64,000 bases of DNA from Paracoccus seriniphilus (lineage in GTDB: Bacteria; Pseudomonadota; Alphaproteobacteria; Rhodobacterales; Rhodobacteraceae). This document shows, one piece after another, positions 55,113 through 64,000 of this stretch; the first letter of the stretch is position 1, and each line of letters starts with the position of its first letter. The notes under the pieces are model-generated. The model did not search any database. It was not told the DNA's origin and worked only from the letters and a program-made list of their open reading frames with translations. The DNA is taken from contig NZ_CP067129.1 of NCBI RefSeq assembly GCF_028553745.1, positions 2,028,501 to 2,092,500 of the forward strand, in the 5' to 3' direction. Position numbers and translations under genes: made by a program.

Positions 55113-56188
55113 CGGTTCAGACCGCCCGCGACCGAAGGCACGTCACCGGGCGCAAAGCCGAAATGACGCAGCCAGCGCAGATCGCTTTCAAAGAATGCGC
55201 GCAGATCCGGAATGCCGTATTTCAGCATCGCGATCCGGTCGATTCCCATGCCAAAGGCAAAACCCTGCCATTCATTCGGGTCGATGCCGCCGGCGCGCAG
55301 GACATTGGGATGGACCATGCCCGACCCAAGCACCTCAAGCCAGCCATCGCCCTCGCCCACTTTCAGCGTGCCGCCTTCCCATGAGCATTGGATATCGACC
55401 TCGGCCGATGGCTCGGTGAAGGGGAAATGGCTGGCCCGGAAACGGGTCTTGACCGGCTTTCCGAAGTAGGCCGAGAAGAATTCTTCCAGCGTCCATTTCA
55501 GCTGCGCCATGGAAATGTCGCGACCGATGGCCAGACCTTCGATCTGGTGGAACATCGGCGTATGGGTCTGATCCATGTCCATGCGATAGACGCGGCCGGG
55601 ACAGATGATGCGGATCGGTGCACCCTGTTCCTGCATTGCCCGGATCTGCACCGGCGAGGTATGCGTGCGCAGCACATGCGGGGGACGATCATCCCCTTCG
55701 GCGCGATGCATGAAGAAGGTGTCATGTTCCTGCCGCGCCGGATGTTCGGGGGCAATGTTCAGCGCATCGAAGTTGTACCAGTCGGTTTCGACCTGCGGTC
55801 CTTCGGCCACGGCGAAGCCCATATCGGCAAAGATCGCCGTCACTTCCTCGATGACCTGGCTGACAGGATGGATCGTTCCCTTGGGACGCGGGCGTCCCGG
55901 CAGGGTCACATCCAGCCATTCACCGGCCAGCCGCGCCTCGAGCGCGGCATCATCCAGCGCCGCCTTGCGTGCGCGCAGGGCGCTGTCGATTTCATTGCGC
56001 AGCTCGTTCAGGGCGCGGCCCTTGGTCTGGCGCTCTTCCGGCGTCATCTTGCCCAGCTCGCGCATCTTCAGGCTGATTTCGCCTTTCTTGCCAAGCGCGG
56101 CAAGGCGCACATTTTCGATAGCCGCTGGGTCCGCGGCGTCCTTGATACGGTCAAGCCATTGCTGGCGAAGTGGGGTCAGATCATCCAT
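55109..56188 (-). CDS. pheS: Phenylalanine--tRNA ligase alpha subunit
   Basis: A 359-residue class II synthetase subunit. It has an N-terminal coiled-coil (residues 1-90) for tRNA binding. The catalytic core contains [41 protein letters not shown] (motif 2) and [18 protein letters not shown] (motif 3). I prefer the second ATG (56188), which has AAGG at a better distance than 56194. The beta subunit gene pheT is not in the window. Confidence 0.96.
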   Translation of the reverse strand: MDDLTPLRQQWLDRIKDAADPAAIENVRLAALGKKGEISLKMRELGKMTPEERQTKGRALNELRNEIDSALRARKAALDDAALEARLAGEWLDVTLPGRPRPKGTIHPVSQVIEEVTAIFADMGFAVAEGPQVETDWYNFDALNIAPEHPARQEHDTFFMHRAEGDDRPPHVLRTHTSPVQIRAMQEQGAPIRIICPGRVYRMDMDQTHTPMFHQIEGLAIGRDISMAQLKWTLEEFFSAYFGKPVKTRFRASHFPFTEPSAEVDIQCSWEGGTLKVGEGDGWLEVLGSGMVHPNVLRAGGIDPNEWQGFAFGMGIDRIAMLKYGIPDLRAFFESDLRWLRHFGFAPGDVPSVAGGLNR

Positions 56189-56247
56189 TGTCATGCCTTA
56201 GCGTCCCGGTCGGCGCCTGCGTTAGCACTTGTCGGCGCAGGGGGAAA

Positions 56248-56274
56248 GCCTCGGCCGCGCAACACGGCCGAGGC
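56248..56274 (-). terminator. Hairpin behind the symporter gene
   Basis: GCCTCGGCC and GGCCGAGGC form a perfect 9-bp stem with a 9-nt loop 7 bp behind the symporter stop, followed on the minus strand by TTTCCCC. It separates the symporter from pheS. Confidence 0.6.
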
Positions 56275-56280
56275 AAATGG

Positions 56281-57687
56281 TTATTTCCAGATGTCGTGGT
56301 TCACACCGGGCGCAATTTCGGGATGCGCGTCGATATGGAACATCGGCCGCTGTCCCGCCCTGCGCTGGCGCAGATAGTCGCGCGTGACATAGCTCACGGT
56401 GCCCGACAACAGGACGATCGCGATCAGGTTGATCGTTGCCATCAGCCCCATGCTGGCATCGGCGAAATTGAACACGGTCGCAACCGACTGGATTGCGCCC
56501 CAGATCACCATGGCCAGTGCCGCAACACGCAGCACCATCACGCCGCTCTTGCCTCCGCCCAGATAGATCACCGCGTTTTCGGCGTAAGAATAGTTGCCGA
56601 TGATCGAAGTGAAGGCAAAGAAGAAGATCGCCACTGCCACGAATATAAAGCCGAAGCTGCCGAAATGATCGGCCAGAGCAGCCTGGGTCAGCGCCACACC
56701 GGTCAGTTCCTGGGATGGCATGACATCGGCCAGCAGGATCAGAACCGCGGTGGCAGTGCAGACCAGCAGCGTGTCGATGAAGACCCCCAGTGCCTGCACG
56801 AAGCCCTGGCTGGAAGGGTGATGCGGATTGGGCACGGCCACGGCGGCAATATTGGGCGCCGAGCCCATCCCTGCCTCGTTCGAGAACAGCCCGCGCTTGA
56901 TGCCGTTCATCGCTGCGGCGATCACGCCACCAGCCACGCCGCCGACAGCCTCTTGCAGGCCAAAGGCGGATTTGACGATGCCGATCAGGATGCCGGGCAC
57001 TTCGGTGATGTTCATGATCATGACGATGATCGCGGCCAGCAGATACAGCCCCGCCATCAGCGGCACGACCTTTTCGGCAACGCGCGCAATCTGCGGAATG
57101 CCCCCGAAGATGATCACCCCGGACAGCCCGGCAACCACCAGCCCGACCAGGGCCTTGTTGATGCCGAATGCGCCTTCGACGGCCTCGGCGATGGAATTGG
57201 CCTGCACCGCGTTGAAGATCAGGCCGAAGGACAGGATCAGCGCGACCGAGAAGACAGCCGCCAGCCAGGGCTGTTTCAGACCGCGCGAAATGTAATAGGC
57301 CGGACCGCCGCGATACATGCCGTCAGGTCCGTGGATCTTGTACAACTGCGCCAGCGTCGATTCGGCATAGGCCGTCGCCATGCCGACCAGCGCCACGATC
57401 CACATCCAGAAGATCGCGCCCGGCCCGCCAAGGGTCAGCGCCACAGCAACACCGGCGATATTGCCTGTACCGACCCGGCTGGCCAGGGATACGGTCAGCG
57501 CCTGAAACGGCGTGATCCCGTCGCGATCCACCTCGCCCGACCCCAGGACACATCTCCACATTTCCGCGAAATAGCGGAACTGGATGAAACCCAGCCGGAT
57601 CGTGAAATAGATCCCGATCGCCAGCAAACCGTAGATGAGGATATATCCCCAGAATATCGTATTGAGAAAATCTATGATCGCGTTCAT
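56281..57687 (-). CDS. Sodium:alanine symporter family protein (AGCS)
   Basis: A 468-residue transporter with about ten membrane helices. Family motifs are LASRVGTGNIAGVAVALTLGGPGAIFWMW, GPAYYISRGL and GLFSNEAGMGSAPNIAA, which are diagnostic for alanine/glycine:cation symporters. It imports alanine or glycine with sodium. It stands alone on the minus strand between P450 and pheS. Confidence 0.93.
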   Translation of the reverse strand: MNAIIDFLNTIFWGYILIYGLLAIGIYFTIRLGFIQFRYFAEMWRCVLGSGEVDRDGITPFQALTVSLASRVGTGNIAGVAVALTLGGPGAIFWMWIVALVGMATAYAESTLAQLYKIHGPDGMYRGGPAYYISRGLKQPWLAAVFSVALILSFGLIFNAVQANSIAEAVEGAFGINKALVGLVVAGLSGVIIFGGIPQIARVAEKVVPLMAGLYLLAAIIVMIMNITEVPGILIGIVKSAFGLQEAVGGVAGGVIAAAMNGIKRGLFSNEAGMGSAPNIAAVAVPNPHHPSSQGFVQALGVFIDTLLVCTATAVLILLADVMPSQELTGVALTQAALADHFGSFGFIFVAVAIFFFAFTSIIGNYSYAENAVIYLGGGKSGVMVLRVAALAMVIWGAIQSVATVFNFADASMGLMATINLIAIVLLSGTVSYVTRDYLRQRRAGQRPMFHIDAHPEIAPGVNHDIWK

Positions 57688-57774
57688 CCGCCCATCCTCT
57701 GATTGCGCCCATGCTCAGCGACAGTGGAACGGATACCTGTTTCGAGCAACCTTCGCCCCGTCGCGGCGGCTGAC

Positions 57775-59115
57775 CTAGCGCGCCGAAACCCGCAAGACCA
57801 CCCCGCCATGGGGACGCAACGTCAAAATCATGCGCGGCTGTGGCGCATGGCCCGCGACCGAGGTGAATCGGAACCGTGCCAGCAGCGTCGACAGGATGAT
57901 GACGGCTTCCTGCATGGCAAAGCTTGCGCCAATGCAGATCCGCGGACCGGCGCCAAAAGGCAGAAAGGCAAAGCGGTCGGGCGGCGTCAGAAAGCGCTCG
58001 GGATCAAAGGCATCGGGATCTTCCCACAGCAGATGATGACGGTGCAGCGCATAGATGGGCAGGATGATCGTGTCACCGGGGCGCACCTCGCGCCCGCACA
58101 GGCTGTCGGGGGCCATGGCCGTGCGCGACAGAAAGGCCGCCGGCGGATAGAGCCGCAACGCCTCATTCACGATCTGCTGGACGTAGGGCAAGGCGGGCAG
58201 ATCATCCGCCCGCGCCGCACGCCCGCCCAGGACCGAATGCGCCTCGGCGGCGGCACGTTCCTGCACCTCGGGATCGAACGCACAGAGATACAGCGCCCAT
58301 GCCAATGTCAGCGCTGTGGTTTCATGTCCGGCGACGATGAAGGTCAGCAGATTGTCGCGCAATTCCTCATGCGTCATGCTGCGGCCCGTCTGGGGGTCCT
58401 GTGCCTCCAGCAGAAGGTCCAGCAAATCCTGACCCGTTCCGCGTGGTTGCGATGCCCGCGCATCGATGGCCTGATCGGCGATCCGTTTCATGCGGCGCAG
58501 ATCGCCCCCGGCAAAGATCCTGCCCGGGCGCGGCAACCATGCCGGCAGGCCCAGAACATCCAGCAGCGAGACCTTGGCGGTCTGCGAAATATACCGGTTG
58601 ATCGCGTGATGCACCGCCGCGCGGTCAAAGGGTGCATTGCCCGACAGGGTTACATCGGAAATCACCTCGAAGGTCGCCGCCACGGTTTCCTCGAACAGAT
58701 CCACCGGTCCGTTGGCCTGCGCCAGCCGGCGCGATGACGCCTCGGCCGCGGCTGTCATCACCGGACCCAATGCGGTGACATGGCGAAAGGAAAAGGCCGG
58801 AGCCATGGCGCGACGCTGCCAGCGCCAATGGGCACCCTCGGCCACGAACAGGCTTTCTCCGACGGCAGGTTTCAGGATCAGCTTGGTCGTGACGGACTTG
58901 GGGTAATCCTCGACGCGATCCTTGAGGATCCTGCGCAGGCTGTCCGGGTCCATGACCATATGCCAGCGAATGCCGGTCTTGCCCGAAACGATGGGTTGTC
59001 GCAGGGCCAGTTCGGGGATGATGCCCAGCACGTTGCGCCGCGCCAGTGCAACCGTCTCCCAGACACCCGCCGGGCGTGTCGCCAGCGCAACCCGTGCCGG
59101 AAGGCGACCACTCAT
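57775..59115 (-). CDS. Cytochrome P450
   Basis: A 446-residue P450. The I-helix is VAGHETTALTLAWALYL, the K-helix EALRLYPPAAFL (ExxR) and the haem loop FGAGPRICIGASFAMQEA with Cys394 as ligand. No membrane anchor is seen. It is the second P450 of the window and follows the same plan as the one at 3268-4623. Neither has a redox-partner gene beside it. The substrate is unknown. Confidence 0.94.
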   Translation of the reverse strand: MSGRLPARVALATRPAGVWETVALARRNVLGIIPELALRQPIVSGKTGIRWHMVMDPDSLRRILKDRVEDYPKSVTTKLILKPAVGESLFVAEGAHWRWQRRAMAPAFSFRHVTALGPVMTAAAEASSRRLAQANGPVDLFEETVAATFEVISDVTLSGNAPFDRAAVHHAINRYISQTAKVSLLDVLGLPAWLPRPGRIFAGGDLRRMKRIADQAIDARASQPRGTGQDLLDLLLEAQDPQTGRSMTHEELRDNLLTFIVAGHETTALTLAWALYLCAFDPEVQERAAAEAHSVLGGRAARADDLPALPYVQQIVNEALRLYPPAAFLSRTAMAPDSLCGREVRPGDTIILPIYALHRHHLLWEDPDAFDPERFLTPPDRFAFLPFGAGPRICIGASFAMQEAVIILSTLLARFRFTSVAGHAPQPRMILTLRPHGGVVLRVSAR

Positions 59116-59246
59116 GCCCCTTCACCCGGACCGGAGCCGGAGCGACGGCACGAAAGGCTGTGCAGCGGCTGATACATGCCACGACGATAGTGACAGCAAC
59201 AGGCCATCTCAATCCTCTTCGCGTAACGGCCATGGCATGCGGACAT

Positions 59247-59276
59247 GAAAAAACCCGCGCGGCGGCGCGGGTTTTC
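59247..59276 (-). terminator. Terminator of rpmI-rplT
   Basis: AAACCCGCGC and GCGCGGGTTT form a 10-bp stem with a 4-nt loop, and on the minus strand TTTTTT follows. It is 28 bp behind rplT. Confidence 0.85.
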
Positions 59277-59303
59277 AAATTGCTCTGCAATATGACCGTC
59301 AGA

Positions 59304-59663
59304 TCAGGCTGCAGCTTTGGCCTTCTCGACGATCGCACCGAAAGCTTCGGGCTCGTTCACGGCCAGATCGGCCAGAACTTTGCGGTCAACCTCGATGCCG
59401 GCTTTCGACAGCAGGTTGATAAAGCGCGAATAGGTCATTTCGGCGTCAACCGCACGAACAGCCGCGTTGATCCGCTGGATCCACAGGGCGCGGAAATTGC
59501 GCTTGCGGTTCTTGCGGTCGCGGGTGGCGTATTGGTTGGCCTTGTCCACGGCCTGCGTGGCGGTGCGGAAGTTGCGCGAACGGGCGCCATAATAGCCCTT
59601 CGCCGCCTTCAGAACCTTCTTGTGGCGGGCGTGGGTGACCTTGCCGGATTTCACTCGTGCCAT
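59304..59663 (-). CDS. rplT: Ribosomal protein bL20
   Basis: A 119-residue 50S protein starting [20 protein letters not shown], with the conserved [15 protein letters not shown] and [11 protein letters not shown] stretches. It is the second gene of the rpmI-rplT operon, 16 bp after rpmI. infC is not adjacent. Confidence 0.98.
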   Translation of the reverse strand: MARVKSGKVTHARHKKVLKAAKGYYGARSRNFRTATQAVDKANQYATRDRKNRKRNFRALWIQRINAAVRAVDAEMTYSRFINLLSKAGIEVDRKVLADLAVNEPEAFGAIVEKAKAAA

Positions 59664-59679
59664 GTGTCAGTTCCTTCGA

Positions 59680-59880
59680 TCAGCGGTTGTAGGGCATGTA
59701 TTTCTTGACGATCTTGGCATCCGCATCCGTCAGGACGGTGGTGCCGCGCGCGTCGCGAATGAACTTGGTGGTGCGTTTGATCATGCCGTGGCGTTTGCCA
59801 GCCTGACCCGATTTCACCTTACCCGAAGCCGTGAACGAGAACCGCTTCTTGGCGGCCGCTTTGGTCTTCATCTTCGGCAT
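59680..59880 (-). CDS. rpmI: Ribosomal protein bL35
   Basis: A 66-residue 50S protein, [20 protein letters not shown] to MPYNR. The ATG at 59880 has GAAGGAG at a good distance; the longer open frame to 59940 is not coding. First gene of rpmI-rplT. Confidence 0.97.
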   Translation of the reverse strand: MPKMKTKAAAKKRFSFTASGKVKSGQAGKRHGMIKRTTKFIRDARGTTVLTDADAKIVKKYMPYNR

Positions 59881-59989
59881 TTTCGTCTCCTTCGTCAGAG
59901 TGAACGCGCGACTCGGCAATGCCATATTGGCCGGCCGCACGGATTACGAAGCGCGCCATATACAGGCGCGCCGATGGATTGGCAAGTGC

Positions 59990-60220
59990 TCAGGGTGCGG
60001 TTCCGGTCGCCTCGGCCGTGATGCGCGCCCAAGCCGACAGAATGTCCTGCGGCTGAAAGGGATCAGGGTTGCAATAGGCACCTGCGAAGATCAGCACGAT
60101 CCCCACGATCAGCGTGATCACTGCCGCGCGCGGAGGCTCGGTACGCAGCAGCTGAATCACTGCCAGCACGATCGAGACCGCGCAAAGCGCCACCCCGCCC
60201 AGCAGAAGATAATCGGACAT
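59990..60220 (-). CDS. Small membrane protein of unknown function
   Basis: A 76-residue protein from the ATG at 60220 (MSDYLLLGGVALCAVS). Two hydrophobic helices cover about residues 6-26 and 33-50. The C-terminus is soluble. I do not recognise a family. It lies between pyk and rpmI on the same strand, 33 bp behind pyk's stop being on the far side, and may be cotranscribed with pyk. Confidence 0.55.
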   Translation of the reverse strand: MSDYLLLGGVALCAVSIVLAVIQLLRTEPPRAAVITLIVGIVLIFAGAYCNPDPFQPQDILSAWARITAEATGTAP

Positions 60221-60253
60221 GGAACCCACCCGTTTTCGTTTCGATGTATGGGT

Positions 60254-61699
60254 CTATTCCGGATCCGAGGCGTAAATCAACCGCTCGTCACAGGGGGTGA
60301 TGCGCAGGATGTTGGTGGTTCCGGGTACATTGAAGGGCACACCCGCGGTCAGAACGACCTGCCGCGTCTCGTCGGCAAAGCCAAAATCGCGCGCCGCACG
60401 GGCAGAAAGGACCACGGCTTCCTTGAAGCGGCTGAGCCGCGGGGTCAGCACGCAATGGGTGCCCCATGTCAGGCACATCCGGCGCAGCACCGTGACGACC
60501 GGGCTCATGGCCAGGATCGGCACCCGTGGGCGTTCGCGCGCGACCAGGCTGACCGTCGTGCCGGATTGGGTAAAGGCGCAGATTGCGGCAATATCGGTGG
60601 TTTCCGCGATTTCACGGGCCGCGGTCACGATCGCATCGGCAACGCTGTGCAGATTGGCGCTGCGCGAAGCCTCCAGAATGGCACGGTAGTTGGCATCTGC
60701 CTCGACCGAGCGGGCAACATTGTCCATCGTCGTGACCGCCTCGACCGGAAAGGAGCCGGCGGCGCTTTCGGCTGACAGCATCACCGCATCGGTGCCTTCA
60801 TAGATCGCATTCGCCACATCGCTGACCTCGGCGCGGGTCGGCATCGGGCTGTCGATCATCGATTCCAGCATCTGCGTCGCGACGATCACCGGCTTGGCAG
60901 CCGCGCGGCAGGCCCGCACCAGGCGTTTCTGGATCGGCGGCACCGAATGCACCGGCAGTTCGACGCCCAGATCGCCACGCGCGACCATGATGCCGTCAGA
61001 CGCCTTCAGAATTTCGGCAAAGGCACGCACTGCGGCGGGCTTTTCGATTTTCGAAAGAACCGCAGCACGCCCCTTGGCCAGTTGCTTGGCCTCTTCGACA
61101 TCCTCGGGACGCTGCACGAAGGACAGCGCCAACCAGTCCACGCCCAGTTCACAGGCGAACTCCAGATCCGCGCGGTCCTTGTCAGACAGGGCCGCCAGCG
61201 GCAGCACCACATCGGGCACATTCACACCCTTGCGGTCGGAAATCGCGCCCCCCACGGTCACCGTGCAATTGGCGAAATCGGCACCGCATTCATTCACGGT
61301 CAGACGAATCTTGCCGTCATTGACCAGAAGCTCGCTACCCTTTTCCAAAGCCGCAAAGATCTCTGGATGGGGCAACTGCACACGGCTGGCATCGCCGGGG
61401 GTCGCTTCCAGATCAAAGCGGAAATCGGCACCGACTTCCAGATCATAGGGACCATCCGCGAATTGCCCGACACGCAGTTTCGGGCCTTGCAAATCGGCCA
61501 GGATGGCGATGGGGCGCCCGGTCTCGGCCTCGATTTCGCGGATCGTGGCATGACGTTCGCGGTGATCGTCATGGCTGCCATGGCTCATGTTCAGGCGGAA
61601 CACATCGGCCCCGGCCTCGAACAAGGCGCGGATCATCTCCTTGCTGCTTGAGGCGGGCCCCAAGGTTGCCACGATTTTCACATTGCGATGTCGTCTCAT
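60254..61699 (-). CDS. pyk: Pyruvate kinase
   Basis: A 481-residue glycolytic enzyme from the ATG at 61699 (MRRHRNVKIVATLGPASSSK). Motifs are DVFRLNMSHG, the catalytic KIEKPAAV with its Lys, VARGDLGVELP and MLESMIDSPMPTRAEVSDVAN. The allosteric C-domain is present (FTQSGTTVSLVARERP). It is divergent from the N-formylglutamate amidohydrolase gene. Confidence 0.97.
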   Translation of the reverse strand: MRRHRNVKIVATLGPASSSKEMIRALFEAGADVFRLNMSHGSHDDHRERHATIREIEAETGRPIAILADLQGPKLRVGQFADGPYDLEVGADFRFDLEATPGDASRVQLPHPEIFAALEKGSELLVNDGKIRLTVNECGADFANCTVTVGGAISDRKGVNVPDVVLPLAALSDKDRADLEFACELGVDWLALSFVQRPEDVEEAKQLAKGRAAVLSKIEKPAAVRAFAEILKASDGIMVARGDLGVELPVHSVPPIQKRLVRACRAAAKPVIVATQMLESMIDSPMPTRAEVSDVANAIYEGTDAVMLSAESAAGSFPVEAVTTMDNVARSVEADANYRAILEASRSANLHSVADAIVTAAREIAETTDIAAICAFTQSGTTVSLVARERPRVPILAMSPVVTVLRRMCLTWGTHCVLTPRLSRFKEAVVLSARAARDFGFADETRQVVLTAGVPFNVPGTTNILRITPCDERLIYASDPE

Positions 61700-61793
61700 C
61701 GGTGCCGTCCCTAATTTTAGCGCTACCAATGCCACAATCATGCCTCAACGGCAACTGGCGTCTGTGACCTGTGTGGCATAGACAGCCTGCGAT

Positions 61794-62552
61794 ATGAAGG
61801 ATGACGCGCAGATGACACAGCAAGCCTTTCGCACCCATGGTGAAAACCGTCAGTCCCGTTGGCTGATCACATGTGATCACGCCAGCAATCATGTGCCCGA
61901 CTGGATCAATGGCGGCGACCTGGGCATTGCGGCAGAGGATATGGCGCGTCACATCGCCTTTGACGTCGGCGCTGCAGGCCTTGCCGAACAGCTTGCCGAC
62001 CGGCTGGACGCTCCGGCCATCCTGTCGCAATTCTCGCGACTGGTCATCGACCCGAATCGCGGCGAGGACGATCCGACCCTGCTGATGCGCCTGTATGACG
62101 GCACGGTCATTCCGGCCAACAAACATGCCGGCATCGCCGAACGCGAAGAACGGCTGCAGCGGCTGCACCGCCCCTATCACAATGCGCTTGAACAGCTGGC
62201 GGGCCGCCATCCCGCACGCTGCATCTGCGCGGTGCACAGCTTCACCCCACAATTGCGTGGCCGCCCTCCCCGCCCCTGGCAGGTCGGCATCCTCTATTCA
62301 CATCGTGACGCAAGGCTGGGGCCTGTTCTGGTGCAGGCATGCCGGGATCAGGGCTGGGTGACGGGTGAAAACCAGCCCTACAGCGGCCATCTGGATGGCG
62401 ATTCGATTGACCGACACGCGTTGCGACAGGGCAGACCCAATGTCCTGATCGAGGTCAGGAACGACCTGATCGCAACACCCGAAGGTCAGGCCGACTGGGC
62501 CGCCCGCCTTGCCCCCGTGCTGACACAGGTGCTTGCCGCGACCAATCTGTGA
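61794..62552 (+). CDS. N-formylglutamate amidohydrolase family protein
   Basis: A 252-residue putative zinc amidohydrolase. The family motifs are LITCDHASNHVP, SRLVIDPNRGEDDP, AVHSFTP and VLIEVRNDLI. N-formylglutamate hydrolysis belongs to histidine breakdown, but no hut genes lie nearby, so the true substrate is open. An internal start at MTQQAF (61812) is possible. A single gene between divergent pyk and convergent dat. Confidence 0.87.
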   Translation: MKDDAQMTQQAFRTHGENRQSRWLITCDHASNHVPDWINGGDLGIAAEDMARHIAFDVGAAGLAEQLADRLDAPAILSQFSRLVIDPNRGEDDPTLLMRLYDGTVIPANKHAGIAEREERLQRLHRPYHNALEQLAGRHPARCICAVHSFTPQLRGRPPRPWQVGILYSHRDARLGPVLVQACRDQGWVTGENQPYSGHLDGDSIDRHALRQGRPNVLIEVRNDLIATPEGQADWAARLAPVLTQVLAATNL

Positions 62553-62591
62553 TCGCGGCAAGGGGGCTGCCGGGGCCGAGGGCGCGCGGGA

Positions 62592-63458
62592 TCAGACGAC
62601 CGCCTTGCGGCTTTCTTCCAGATAGATCTCGCGCAGACGCGTCGCGACCTGTCCGACCTGCCCGGTTCCGACCGGCTGGCCGTCAACTTCCACGACCGGC
62701 ATCACGAATGCCGAGGCCGAAGTGACAAAGGCTTCGTCAGCCGATTGCGCCTCTTCGATGGTAAAGCTGCGCTCTTCGACCTGCATCTGCGCCTCGCGCG
62801 CAAAGCGCAGGACCGCGGCGCGGGTGATGCCATGCAGGATGTCCTGGCTGAGCTGGCGGGTGATGATCTTGCCGTCCTTGACGATATAGGCGTTGTTCGA
62901 GGTGCCCTCGGTCACCTTGCCATCCTCGACCAGCCAGGCATCGTCGACACCCCTGGCCTTGGCCTCCATCTTGGCCATCGAGGGATACAGCAGTTGCACG
63001 GTCTTGATGTCGCGCCGATGCCAGCGCAGATCCTCGACACTGATCACCTTCCAGCCGGTGCGGGCAGCCGGAGCATCGGCCAGACCCGGTTTGGACTGGG
63101 TGAACATCACCACCGTCTGCGGCGTATCCGCCGAAGGATAGGCAAAGTCGCGGTCACCGGGATTGCCACGCGTCACCTGCAGATAGACCAGCCCGTCGGT
63201 GATCTCGTTCCGCGCGACCAGATCACGATGGATCGCCAGATATTCCTCTGCGCTCAGCGGGTTGGGAATCTGCAGTTCCGCAAGCGAACGTTCAAGCCGC
63301 GCCATGTGGCCGGCAAAATCCAGCAATTTGCCATCCAGCACGCTGACCACTTCATAGACGCCGTCGGCCATCAGGAAACCGCGGTCGAAAATCGAAACAT
63401 GGGCCTGATCTTCCGGAAGAAATTCGCCATTCACATAGACTGTCCGCACCGTCGTCAT
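62592..63458 (-). CDS. dat: D-amino-acid transaminase (D-alanine aminotransferase)
   Basis: A 288-residue PLP fold-type IV aminotransferase from the ATG at 63458 (MTTVRTVYVNGEFLPED); the frame to 63560 is noncoding. The PLP lysine is in RWHRRDIKTVQLL and the catalytic Glu in VTEGTSNNAYIV. The sequence ISIFDRGFLMADGVYEV near the N-terminus is typical of D-amino-acid transaminases. It interconverts D-amino acids and 2-oxo acids, for D-Glu or D-Ala supply to the cell wall. Confidence 0.92.
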   Translation of the reverse strand: MTTVRTVYVNGEFLPEDQAHVSIFDRGFLMADGVYEVVSVLDGKLLDFAGHMARLERSLAELQIPNPLSAEEYLAIHRDLVARNEITDGLVYLQVTRGNPGDRDFAYPSADTPQTVVMFTQSKPGLADAPAARTGWKVISVEDLRWHRRDIKTVQLLYPSMAKMEAKARGVDDAWLVEDGKVTEGTSNNAYIVKDGKIITRQLSQDILHGITRAAVLRFAREAQMQVEERSFTIEEAQSADEAFVTSASAFVMPVVEVDGQPVGTGQVGQVATRLREIYLEESRKAVV

Positions 63459-63615
63459 TCCTTTTTTCCGACAATTTGCGATGGTCCTGCGCCGAAAGAC
63501 GGGCTTCGTCAAGCATCGGGGCGGCATGCCATGGTACGCAATCCGTGCTTGAAGCCCCATCGATGCTGCGCTAATGCTTGCGCAACATCATTTCGTCCAG
63601 ACGCAAGGATCAGCA

Positions 63616-64000
63616 ATGAGCTTCCGCACTCAACCTCTGCCGCCCGCCCGCCTGAACCGCTGTCAGCTGTTCGGCCCCGGCTCTCGCGATGGTTTGTTCG
63701 AGAAGATGGCCAGCTCTGCCGCCGATGTCATCAATATCGATCTGGAAGATTCGGTCGCCCCCGATGACAAGGACAAGGCGCGCCGCAATACCATCGCGGC
63801 GATCAATGATGTCGACTGGGGCGACAAGACCCTGTCGGTGCGCATCAACGGTCTGGATACGCCCTTCTGGTATCGCGATGTGGTCGATCTGCTGGAACAG
63901 GCGGGCGAGCGTCTGGACCAGATCATGATCCCCAAGGCCGGCAATGCCAGCGACATTTATGCCGTCGATGCGCTTGTCACCGCGATCGAGGCCGCCAAGG
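63616..64000 (+). CDS. mcl1: L-malyl-CoA/beta-methylmalyl-CoA lyase (partial, 5' end)
   Basis: The first 128 codons are inside the window and the gene continues beyond base 64000. The start MSFRTQPLPPARLNRCQLFG and the segment LSVRINGLDTPFWYRDVVDL are nearly those of Mcl1 of Rhodobacter/Paracoccus as I recall them. The domain is the HpcH/HpaI aldolase fold. The enzyme cleaves malyl-CoA to glyoxylate and acetyl-CoA in the ethylmalonyl-CoA pathway of acetate assimilation. AAGGA stands before the ATG. Confidence 0.92.
   Translation, partial: MSFRTQPLPPARLNRCQLFGPGSRDGLFEKMASSAADVINIDLEDSVAPDDKDKARRNTIAAINDVDWGDKTLSVRINGLDTPFWYRDVVDLLEQAGERLDQIMIPKAGNASDIYAVDALVTAIEAAK

Overview
The window looks like the chromosome of a Paracoccus-like alphaproteobacterium (Rhodobacterales). 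The base composition is high-GC. It carries a membrane-anchored cytochrome c552 closely resembling CycM of Paracoccus denitrificans, the compact atpHAGDC order, a Mg-type HemB, a Yej-type peptide transporter, and the start of a malyl-CoA lyase gene of the Rhodobacter/Paracoccus type. Most of the window is ordinary core genome. The assignment is made by eye from protein similarity, not from a database search.

Layout. 1-4.6 kb (+): VWA protein, M48 protease, a membrane-associated alpha/beta-hydrolase-like protein and a cytochrome P450. 4.6-16.7 kb (-): a polyamine-type ABC transporter without a binding protein, a squalene/phytoene-synthase-family gene with cysS, and yejA-yejB-yejE-yejF with an overlapping glycosyltransferase. 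16.8-24.2 kb: cycM, pheA, a SRPBCC protein, a 5'-nucleotidase-family protein, the SRP RNA, prs, an isomerase, a hydrolase and an H-type lectin-like protein. 24.2-29.2 kb (-): the F1 ATP synthase operon. 29.4-43.9 kb: GT25-like protein, methyltransferase, gloB, clpA, pabC/pabB, mfd, a membrane protein, hemB, a SYLF lipoprotein, a GntR regulator, a YgjP-like metalloprotein and a TIGR02300 zinc-ribbon protein.

44.2-52.7 kb is an accessory island placed directly behind a tRNA-Ala(GGC) gene. I read it as three tandem, decayed transposons of the Tn7/Tn5053 (TniQ) kind. Each starts with the same 24-bp terminal inverted repeat, followed by one AAA-type ATPase gene. Two also keep a right end with matching inverted repeat and arrays of a short repeated motif. 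Five-base ATTCC repeats flank the first two units. Unit 1 keeps a full-length, TnsD-sized TniQ (597 aa) with only the tail of a translationally coupled upstream gene. An IS3 element has replaced the rest of that operon. The IS3 is itself interrupted by a precise insertion of an IS110/IS1111-type element with subterminal inverted repeats and a 236-bp noncoding end that could encode a guide (bridge/seek) RNA. Unit 2 has an internal deletion joining half an ATPase gene to half a tniQ, plus a membrane-protein cargo gene. Unit 3 is a left-end stub.

52.9-64 kb returns to core genome: a LysR regulator divergent from a short-chain dehydrogenase with a palindromic operator between them, a YrhK-like protein, pheS, an Na+/alanine symporter, a second P450, rpmI-rplT, a small membrane protein, pyk, an N-formylglutamate amidohydrolase, a D-amino-acid transaminase and the 5' part of mcl1.
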